Positions 56,713-64,000 of a stretch of DNA of 64,000 bases are shown one piece after another; position 1 is the first letter of the stretch; the number at the start of each line of letters is the position of its first letter. The notes under the pieces are model-generated. The model was not told where the DNA came from. It did no database searches and was given only the letters and a program-made list of their open reading frames with translations. The stretch comes from an uncultured Clostridia bacterium (GTDB taxonomy: Bacteria > Bacillota > Clostridia > Christensenellales > Borkfalkiaceae). The stretch spans positions 62,001 to 126,000 of the forward strand of contig CANRDY010000002.1 of NCBI GenBank assembly GCA_947629515.1. Reading direction: 5' to 3'. Both the position numbers and the translations under genes were made by a program.

Positions 56713-59283
56713 ATGGGTCTTTCACCAATGATGAAACATTATATGGAAGTCAAGGAAAAATATCCCGACTGCCTTGTATTTTACCGGCTCGGCGACTTCT
56801 ATGAAATGTTTTTCGACGACGCAAAAACAGCGTCCGAAGCTCTCGACCTTACTTTAACGGGCAGAGATTGCGGGCTTCAGGAGCGCGCGCCCATGTGCGG
56901 CGTTCCCTATCACGCGGTCGATAGCTATATCGCCGCCCTCGTAAAAAAGGGGTTCAAAGTCGCCATTTGCGAACAGCTCGAAGACCCCGCAACCGCCAAG
57001 GGCATGGTCGCCCGCGACGTTATAAGGGTGGTTACGGCGGGCACGGTAACTTCCGATTCGGGGCTTGACGAAAAATCGAACAGCTTTATTTGCTGTGCTT
57101 TTAAGCAGGGCGAAAGCGTTTCGCTCGCGTGGGCGGACATAACTACGGGCGAGCTGTGCGCCGCAGACTTTATTGCGGACGGCTTGAACAAGAGCTTCGA
57201 GCACATGGTCAAGCTCGGCGTGCGCGAGGTTATTTGCAACGACGAAATGCTCTTTTCCTCTAAGGACAGACAGGAAATAACAAGGGGAGTGCTGCCGAGG
57301 TTTTCAAGCTATCCCGAGTGGGCTTTTTCGTATAACTCCGCAGAGCGCAGGCTGTGCGAACAGCTCGGCGTTAAATCGCTTGCCGCCTTTTTTATAGACG
57401 GAAAGAAGTCGGCTGTGTGCGCGGTGGGCGCGCTGTTGGAGTACCTCAAAGACACGCAGATGCACGCCCTTAAAAATATCGACGGAGTCAATTACATATC
57501 GCTTGAAAAGTATTTACAGCTCGACGTAACCGCCGTTCGAAACCTCGAAATAATAAAGACCCTGGGCGAGGGCAAGACCTACGGCTCGCTTTTATGGCTG
57601 TTGGACAAGACTTTAACGGGAATGGGCGCAAGGCTTTTGTATTCAAGCCTTTTGAACCCGCTTGCCGAAAAGAACGCCATAAATTACAGGCTCGACGGCG
57701 TTGAAGAGCTTTTCGATTCCACCGTCGTGCGATTAGGCATACGCGAGCACTTCAAAGAGATAAAAGACGTTGAACGGCTTGCGGGCAAGATAAGCAACGA
57801 CAACATTATGCCAAAGGACTGCCTTGCGCTTGCCGCTTCTCTCAACGTTATCCCAAACATAAAAATGTTGCTTTCGGGCTTCAAATCGCGGGTAATTGCC
57901 GATATTTTGAGCGATTTACCCGATTTGTCGGAACTTGCCGAACTGCTCGGCAATTCCATTGACCCCGAAGCTCCCCCCACAATGAAGGACGGAGGTTACA
58001 TAAAAAAGGGGTTCAACCCCGAACTCGACGAACTGCGCGAGATCAAGGAAAACGCCTCGCAGATACTCTATTCGCTTGAAACGCGCGAGAGGGATACAAC
58101 GGGTATCCGCACGTTGCGCATAGGTTACAATCGGGTGTTCGGATACTATATCGAAGTTTCAAAGTCGTTCGCCGACAAAGTTCCCACGTATTATCAACGC
58201 CGACAGACCTTGACCAACGGCGAGAGATACATAACCCCTGAACTCAAAGAAATAGAAGATAAAATACTTTCGAGCGACGAAAAGGCGTTGAAGCTCGAAG
58301 AGCAGATCTACGCCGAAATAAAGAGGACTTTGACGGGCAATATCGACAACCTCAAAAAGACGGCTTCGGCGTTGGGGCTTTTGGATATGCTCGCTTCCTT
58401 TGCCGAAGTCTCCCAAACAAACCGCTACACCCGCCCCGAAATAGCCGAGAGCAGTGAGCCGCTCGTCATAAAAGAGGGCAGACACCCCGTGGTTGAAGTC
58501 GTTTCCAAGGAAAAATTCATTCCCAACGACACCCTTCTCGACGAGGGGGAGAACCGCACGGCAATAATAACGGGACCCAACATGGCGGGTAAAAGCACGT
58601 ATATGCGCCAGAACGCCATAATCTGCATAATGGCGCACGTCGGCTGTTTTGTTCCCGCAAAGAGCGCGCGCGTTCCGATCATCGACAGAATATTTACAAG
58701 GGTAGGGGCAAGCGACAACCTCATAGGCGACCAAAGCACGTTCATGGTTGAAATGATAGAGGTTGCTTCCATTATTCAGAACGCAACCCAAAACAGCTTG
58801 CTCATTCTCGACGAGGTCGGTCGCGGCACAAGCACATACGACGGCTTGAGCATTGCGTGGGCAGTAATAGAGCACATAACGCGCAACATAAAGGCGAAAA
58901 CACTTTTTGCGACCCATTATCACGAGCTTACAGAGCTTGAAAATAAGCTCGAGGGAATCAAAAATTATAAAATCGCCGTAAAGGAGTTGAACGGAAGCGT
59001 GGTGTTCCTGCGCAAAATAATGCGCGGAGGGGCGAACCGCAGCTTCGGTATCGAGGTAGCTTCGCTTGCGGGAGTACCAAAAGCCGTTACCGACAGAGCG
59101 AAGAGCATACTTAAAATAGTAGAAAGCGGTGATTTGAACGCCGAAAGCGCAACTTCTTCCGAGGATATAAAGCCCGAAAGCGAGGTCGAGCGCATACTTA
59201 AAGAAGTCGATATGAACAATATGTCGCCCATGCAGGCGTTTATTCTGCTCGGCGATTTGGTGGAGAAAGTTAAAAATGGCTAA
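56713..59283 (+). CDS. mutS: DNA mismatch repair protein MutS
   Basis: SPMMKHYMEVKEKYPDCLVFYRLGDFYEMF, ITGPNMAGKSTYMRQ, LDEVGRGTSTYDG. Confidence 0.97.
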   Translation: MGLSPMMKHYMEVKEKYPDCLVFYRLGDFYEMFFDDAKTASEALDLTLTGRDCGLQERAPMCGVPYHAVDSYIAALVKKGFKVAICEQLEDPATAKGMVARDVIRVVTAGTVTSDSGLDEKSNSFICCAFKQGESVSLAWADITTGELCAADFIADGLNKSFEHMVKLGVREVICNDEMLFSSKDRQEITRGVLPRFSSYPEWAFSYNSAERRLCEQLGVKSLAAFFIDGKKSAVCAVGALLEYLKDTQMHALKNIDGVNYISLEKYLQLDVTAVRNLEIIKTLGEGKTYGSLLWLLDKTLTGMGARLLYSSLLNPLAEKNAINYRLDGVEELFDSTVVRLGIREHFKEIKDVERLAGKISNDNIMPKDCLALAASLNVIPNIKMLLSGFKSRVIADILSDLPDLSELAELLGNSIDPEAPPTMKDGGYIKKGFNPELDELREIKENASQILYSLETRERDTTGIRTLRIGYNRVFGYYIEVSKSFADKVPTYYQRRQTLTNGERYITPELKEIEDKILSSDEKALKLEEQIYAEIKRTLTGNIDNLKKTASALGLLDMLASFAEVSQTNRYTRPEIAESSEPLVIKEGRHPVVEVVSKEKFIPNDTLLDEGENRTAIITGPNMAGKSTYMRQNAIICIMAHVGCFVPAKSARVPIIDRIFTRVGASDNLIGDQSTFMVEMIEVASIIQNATQNSLLILDEVGRGTSTYDGLSIAWAVIEHITRNIKAKTLFATHYHELTELENKLEGIKNYKIAVKELNGSVVFLRKIMRGGANRSFGIEVASLAGVPKAVTDRAKSILKIVESGDLNAESATSSEDIKPESEVERILKEVDMNNMSPMQAFILLGDLVEKVKNG

Positions 59284-61444
59284 AATTCATCTGCTTCCCA
59301 AGAGCATTTACAACAGAATTGCGGCGGGCGAAGTGGTCGACCGCCCGTATTCTGCGGTCAAAGAACTCGTTGAAAACGCCATCGACGCGGGCGCAACGCA
59401 GATAGAAATAAGGATAGAGGGCGGCGGCAAGCAACTCATACAGGTTTCCGACAATGGTTGCGGCATCGAAAAGGACGATTTGAATTCGGCTTTTTTGCCG
59501 CACGCAACAAGCAAGATCGAAAGGGTCGAAGATCTCGACTTTATATCCACTCTCGGGTTCAGAGGCGAAGCTCTCGCAAGCATTTCGGCAATTTCCAAAA
59601 CACAAATAATTTCGGTAACAGAGGGCAATCCCGCCTATAAAATAGACTGCGACGGGGGAGTAACGGGCGAAATCCAGCCCGCAGCTCTCGAAAAAGGCAC
59701 GGTTATTACAGTTCGCGACCTCTTCTATAACACACCCGTGCGCGCAAAGTTCCTCAAACCCGAAAAAAAGGAAGAGGCGGACGTGACGGCTTTTGTTTCA
59801 AGATACATTTTGAGCAAGCCCTATATCTCCTTTAAGTACTACGCCGACGGAAAACTTGTTTTGCAGTCGTTCGGCGGCGGTCCCGACGAGGCGTTGGCGC
59901 AGGTCTACGGCGCGAAAACTCTTTCGGAGTGCTTCAAAATCGACGCCGAAAAGGACGAGATACACATTTACGGCTTCATCGGCAACCAGAATTTCTTTAA
60001 GTCCAACAAAAATTATCAGAGCATTTTCCTCAACGGCAGATATATCGTAAACAGCACCATCGCAACGGCAATTTCAAACGCGTACGCAAGCTACGCCATG
60101 AGACGGCAGTTCCCGTTTTATGTGTTGAATGTCGACGTTCCGCTCGATTTTGTCGACGTAAACGTGCACCCCAACAAGGCAGACGTCAGATTTTTAGACA
60201 ACAGAAGGGTGTTCGGGGCTGTTTACGGGGTAATTTCCGCCATACTCGACGGCAAGGCGTCGGCGGCGCAGTTTATCGACGGCGGCGGAAGAATACCCGA
60301 AATGCGTTCGACTATCGGCGGTGCGGAAAGCGCGAACCGCGTTTACGGTCAATCGCCCCAACAGCAAACCATACCCGTAACCGAAACCCGTCCCGCAGTC
60401 GGTCCTGCAACCCAATATAGCCAAAACGCCGAAGAGCAGTTTGGCGCGGATCGGCTTGGCGGGGAGAACCCGGAGAACGAAGAAAGCATGTCGGCGGGGG
60501 GAATTTCAATTAATTCAGAAAGTTCGGCAAATACCCAAAGCGCGGTCAACAGCGGGAGCGCGGCGGGCGATTCGGGCGAAAAATCGTTTGCGGAACTTAT
60601 CGAAAAATACAAGCCCGAGCGCGCGTTCACCCCGCCCGAGGACGGCATGAGAACGCCGCCGCCCCCGAGACAGACGGCGGTCGACACCTCAAAACTCATC
60701 GATGGAAAGTACTTCGACGTTGAAGAAAGTTTGCCGTTGCACCAATTCTACGGCGCGGAAGAGGAGCTTGCCAAAAGGCGTCAGCAGCAGATCGACGACA
60801 GTATCGACGCGGTCATGGACTATGCCCTCGGCGCAGACAGAGAGCGGAAATTACAGCAAAAAATCGACTACGAAACCTGCCGTTACCGCGGCAATTTGTT
60901 CGACACGTACCTCTTGTACGAGTATCACAACAAGGTCTACATAATCGACCAGCACGCCGCGCACGAAAGGCTTATTTTCGATAAATTGATAGCGCAGGTA
61001 GAGAAAAGAACGGTAAACCGTCAACCCCTTTTAATACCTTATTTCTTGGAAGTTTCGCCACAAGAAAACCTGTTTTTGCAGTCTAAGTTAGAAATTTTGA
61101 GCGAAATCGGATTTACAATGTCGGAGTTCGGTTCAAACGCATTCAGAATTGACGAAGTTCCCGCCGACTTGCAAGGAATGTCGCTTAAAGAGTTTTTTGC
61201 CGAAATTCTTTCGCAAATCGACAGCTACAAAGAGATAAAACTGAGCGATATTTTAAGGGAAAAACTTGCCTCGACGGCTTGCAAACACGCCATTAAGGGC
61301 GGCATGCAGTTGACCGACGCAGAAGTCGACGCGCTGTTCAGAATGTTAGAGGGCAACGTGGGGCTTAAATGTCCGCACGGCAGACCGATTTGCGTAATTC
61401 TCACCCGTCGCGCCGTTGAAAAAATGTTCAAGAGGATAGTGTAG
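59276..61444 (+). CDS. mutL: DNA mismatch repair protein MutL (endonuclease type)
   Basis: YNRIAAGEVVDRPYSAVKELVENAIDAGA, GFRGEALASI, DQHAAHERLIFDKL, CPHGRPICVILT. Confidence 0.96.
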   Translation: MAKIHLLPKSIYNRIAAGEVVDRPYSAVKELVENAIDAGATQIEIRIEGGGKQLIQVSDNGCGIEKDDLNSAFLPHATSKIERVEDLDFISTLGFRGEALASISAISKTQIISVTEGNPAYKIDCDGGVTGEIQPAALEKGTVITVRDLFYNTPVRAKFLKPEKKEEADVTAFVSRYILSKPYISFKYYADGKLVLQSFGGGPDEALAQVYGAKTLSECFKIDAEKDEIHIYGFIGNQNFFKSNKNYQSIFLNGRYIVNSTIATAISNAYASYAMRRQFPFYVLNVDVPLDFVDVNVHPNKADVRFLDNRRVFGAVYGVISAILDGKASAAQFIDGGGRIPEMRSTIGGAESANRVYGQSPQQQTIPVTETRPAVGPATQYSQNAEEQFGADRLGGENPENEESMSAGGISINSESSANTQSAVNSGSAAGDSGEKSFAELIEKYKPERAFTPPEDGMRTPPPPRQTAVDTSKLIDGKYFDVEESLPLHQFYGAEEELAKRRQQQIDDSIDAVMDYALGADRERKLQQKIDYETCRYRGNLFDTYLLYEYHNKVYIIDQHAAHERLIFDKLIAQVEKRTVNRQPLLIPYFLEVSPQENLFLQSKLEILSEIGFTMSEFGSNAFRIDEVPADLQGMSLKEFFAEILSQIDSYKEIKLSDILREKLASTACKHAIKGGMQLTDAEVDALFRMLEGNVGLKCPHGRPICVILTRRAVEKMFKRIV

Positions 61445-62350
61445 GTGAAGTTGCTCGTCATTTGCGGGGCGACCGCTTCGGGCAAAACTTCGCTTGCGGT
61501 CGACTGCGCTCTGAAACTCAACAGCCAAGTAATTTCCGCCGACTCACAGCTCGTTTATAAGGGTTTGAATGTTGGAACGGCTAAGCCGACGGCAGAGGAA
61601 ATGCGCGGCGTTCCACACCATATGATCGACGTTGCCGAACCGCAGTGCAATTTCAGCGTGGGCGACTACAAAGAGCAAGCCAAAAAAATTATAAATAACC
61701 TCATTTCAGAGGGAAAAACGCCCGTAATTTGCGGCGGAACGGGGTTTTATATCAATTCTTTGCTGTTCGATATGAGCTACGGCGGCACGGGTGCGGACGA
61801 AAAAGTGCGGCAAAAATACGCCAAAATACTTGAACGAGAGGGTAAAGAGTACCTTTACGGACTGCTTTCGGAACGCGACGGCGAAACCGCCTTAAAGCTC
61901 CACCCGAACGACGTTAAACGCGTCATACGCGCTTTGGAGATTTTGGACGTGAGCGGAAAAAAGAAGTCCGAAATGCGCGACAGCTTAACGCCCGTATACG
62001 ATTATCTTGCCGTTGCCGTAAATTATCCGCGCGCAGAGCTTTACAGCCGAATCGAAAAGCGGGTAGACGAGATGTTCAAGCGCGGGCTTGTGGAAGAGGT
62101 AAAGGGACTTTTGGCGCAAGGAATAGACGAAACTTGCCAATGTATGCAGGCGATAGGTTACAAAGAAGTGCTTAATTGCCTTAAAAATGGCGATAATCAG
62201 AGTACTATGCGTGACATAATTAAGCAAAATACGCGCAGATACGCCAAACGTCAAATAACCTTTTTCAAAAAAATGCCCAACCTTGTTTGGCTTGAACCGC
62301 AAAACGCCAACGCCGACTACGTATTAAATTTGCTTTCGAAAGGGGTGTAA
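61445..62350 (+). CDS. miaA: tRNA dimethylallyltransferase
   Basis: VICGATASGKTSLAVDCAL, ISADSQLVYKGLNVGTAKP; GTG start. Confidence 0.95.
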   Translation: MKLLVICGATASGKTSLAVDCALKLNSQVISADSQLVYKGLNVGTAKPTAEEMRGVPHHMIDVAEPQCNFSVGDYKEQAKKIINNLISEGKTPVICGGTGFYINSLLFDMSYGGTGADEKVRQKYAKILEREGKEYLYGLLSERDGETALKLHPNDVKRVIRALEILDVSGKKKSEMRDSLTPVYDYLAVAVNYPRAELYSRIEKRVDEMFKRGLVEEVKGLLAQGIDETCQCMQAIGYKEVLNCLKNGDNQSTMRDIIKQNTRRYAKRQITFFKKMPNLVWLEPQNANADYVLNLLSKGV

Positions 62351-62437
62351 GGCTTTATTTCCGCCGTTCACACATTAACTGCAATTGAGCAGCAAATCAG
62401 CCGTTACTTAACCGCCCCGCTCAACAATTAAACAGCT

Positions 62438-62505
62438 CCAACCATTACCACCCCCAACTTAAAAACAAAAAGCCCCCAACCATTAATCTCACCCAACTAT
62501 TGAAT
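62438..62505. repeat. Degenerate about 38-bp direct repeat downstream of miaA
   Basis: CCAACCATTA at 62438 and 62476, each followed by CCCAACT. Confidence 0.65.
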
Positions 62506-62522
62506 AATATGGAATATATTAT

Positions 62523-63746
62523 ATGACAGAGAGCGACATACAATATTATATAAATAACTGCGAAGAATCGCTTAAAGAGCAGTTTGCCGAAGCCGAGCGG
62601 GTAGCTTACTTCAACCAAAAAAAGGTTCTTAAAGCCTTTGAGGAGTGCAGGGTAGCCGCCGCAAACTTCAACGGAACAACGGGCTACGGCTACGGCGATA
62701 TCGGCAGGGACTGCCTCGGCGAGCTTTACGCCCGCTCGTTCGGCGCGGAAAAGGGCATAGTTTCGCCGCATTTGCTTTCGGGAACGCACGCACTCACCGT
62801 TGCGCTTTTCGGGCTTTTGCGCCCGCACGACGTGCTTTTATGTATCAGCGGCATGCCTTACGACACCTTGCACGGGGTAATTTTCGGTGAAAACAACGGT
62901 TCTCTCAAAGATTTCGGCGTTAAATTCGAGTACTGCGAACTCAAAAACGGCAAGTTCGACTACCAAAGCATTTCAAAAAAACTGCCCAAGGCGACGGTCG
63001 TCTATATCCAGCGTTCGCGCGGCTATGAACTCCGCGACGCCTTTTCGTGCGAAGAGATTAAAGAGGCGTGCGATTTTGTAAGAAAAAACGGCTTTGCGGG
63101 TTGTATCTTCGTTGATAACTGCTACGGCGAGTTCGTCGAAACGCGCGAACCGACGGAAGTGGGAGCCGACCTCATCGTCGGTTCACTCATAAAAAACGCG
63201 GGCGGCGGGCTTGCGCCCACGGGCGGCTATATCTGCGGCAGAGAAAAATTTATAAACCTAATCGGCGGCAGGCTCACCGCGCCGTCGGTGGGGCTTGAAA
63301 TCGGCTCGCACGAACGCGGCTACCGCGACTTTTATCAGGGTCTTTTTCTCGCGCCGCACACCGTGCTGCAAGCGGTCAAGTGCTCGCTTTTGATCGGTTC
63401 GGCAATGGGCAAGCTCGGGTTCAAAAACTATCCGCGGCTTGGCGAAACCCCGCACGACATAACCCGCGCCATCGAGTTCGGCGATAAAGAAAAAATGATA
63501 GACTTTATCCGTGAAATTCAGTACGCTTCGCCCGTGGACAGCTTTGCCACTTGTGAACCGTGGGCGATGCCCGGTTATAACGATCCCATAATAATGGCGG
63601 CGGGGACGTTCGTTTCGGGGGCTTCGATGGAACTCTCGGCGGACGGACCTGTAAAACCGCCGTATATCGCCTATTTTCAGGGCGGGCTGACCTACGAACA
63701 CGGAAAATACGCCTTGGAACGCATACTCAAAAAACTGTTGAAATAG
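62523..63746 (+). CDS. Methionine gamma-lyase family / YnbB-type PLP-dependent protein
   Basis: TTGYGYGDIGRDCLGELYARSFGAEKGIVSPHLLSGTHAL, DNCYGEFVETREPTEVGADLIVGSLIKNAGGG. Confidence 0.9.
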   Translation: MTESDIQYYINNCEESLKEQFAEAERVAYFNQKKVLKAFEECRVAAANFNGTTGYGYGDIGRDCLGELYARSFGAEKGIVSPHLLSGTHALTVALFGLLRPHDVLLCISGMPYDTLHGVIFGENNGSLKDFGVKFEYCELKNGKFDYQSISKKLPKATVVYIQRSRGYELRDAFSCEEIKEACDFVRKNGFAGCIFVDNCYGEFVETREPTEVGADLIVGSLIKNAGGGLAPTGGYICGREKFINLIGGRLTAPSVGLEIGSHERGYRDFYQGLFLAPHTVLQAVKCSLLIGSAMGKLGFKNYPRLGETPHDITRAIEFGDKEKMIDFIREIQYASPVDSFATCEPWAMPGYNDPIIMAAGTFVSGASMELSADGPVKPPYIAYFQGGLTYEHGKYALERILKKLLK

Positions 63747-63783
63747 AAAAAGCGGAAGTTCACCCCCGAACTTCCGTTTTTAA
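63747..63783 (+). terminator. Intrinsic terminator
   Basis: AAAAAGCGGAAGTTC-ACCCCC-GAACTTCCGTTTTT. Confidence 0.9.
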
Positions 63784-63819
63784 TTGTGCCCTTAAACGCG
63801 GACACTTTCAATCAAACCC

Positions 63820-63849
63820 TTGACAAAAACCCCCGCAAAGTGTTATATT
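63820..63849 (+). promoter_or_regulatory. SigA-type promoter for a gene or RNA beyond the window
   Basis: TTGACA (63820-63825), 18-nt spacer, TATATT (63844-63849). Confidence 0.7.
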
Positions 63850-64000
63850 TTATGTACCACATTAAACAATTAAATATTTTCGTGGGAATTTGCACAATCT
63901 TGGCATTGTGTATCTCTTTTTTGCATAATTCTTTCGAAAATATATTGAATATTGTTTGGTGTGGTAACCGTAAGAGATACCGTGCGGTGTGCTCTTTCGG

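Overview
This window reads as chromosomal core-genome DNA from a low-to-mid GC Firmicute, probably Clostridia. The call rests on the dcw content, SpoVG, PadR, RNase Y and FprA, and taxonomy was not tested. I found no CRISPR array, transposase, phage gene or rRNA. Main blocks: (1) 1-7600: partial DUF5662 gene, large ferritin-like protein, GT2 glycosyltransferase, ABC exporter pair, flavodiiron protein, tRNA-Arg(CCT), rpsT, murI. (2) 7669-23643: rearranged dcw cluster mraZ-rsmH-ftsL-like-ftsI-murE-mraY-murD-ftsW-murA-ftsQ-like // ftsA-like-ftsZ, then spoVG(-) and murC. murA occupies the usual murG position. (3) 23591-34849: DUF815 AAA ATPase(-), ilvC, ftsK, rimO, pgsA, cinA C-terminal, recA, rny. 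(4) 34955-38614: flavodoxin and a PadR regulator fused to a four-TM domain (both -), acyl-ACP thioesterase, YgjP-like metallopeptidase. (5) 39012-50668: argG-argC-argJ-argB-argD-argF-carA-carB, where the carB frame runs directly into a complete DapF-like domain. (6) 50668-64000: cysteine desulfurase, thiI, pbp1A(-), miaB, mutS, mutL, miaA, methionine gamma-lyase family, and a promoter plus structured leader cut by the window edge. The strongest candidate novelty is the CarB::DapF-like fusion. Its DapF domain has lost the first catalytic cysteine (MCGN->MAAN) and two substrate-contact residues, so it looks like a pseudo-epimerase or neofunctionalised domain attached to carbamoyl-phosphate synthetase. 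A second theme is degenerate short tandem repeats (about 12, 17 or 24 bp periods) in many intergenic spacers, sometimes reaching a start codon or abutting a stop codon. Other points of interest are a probable MraZ operator inside the mraZ promoter, a divergent FtsA and a membrane-tethered PadR.
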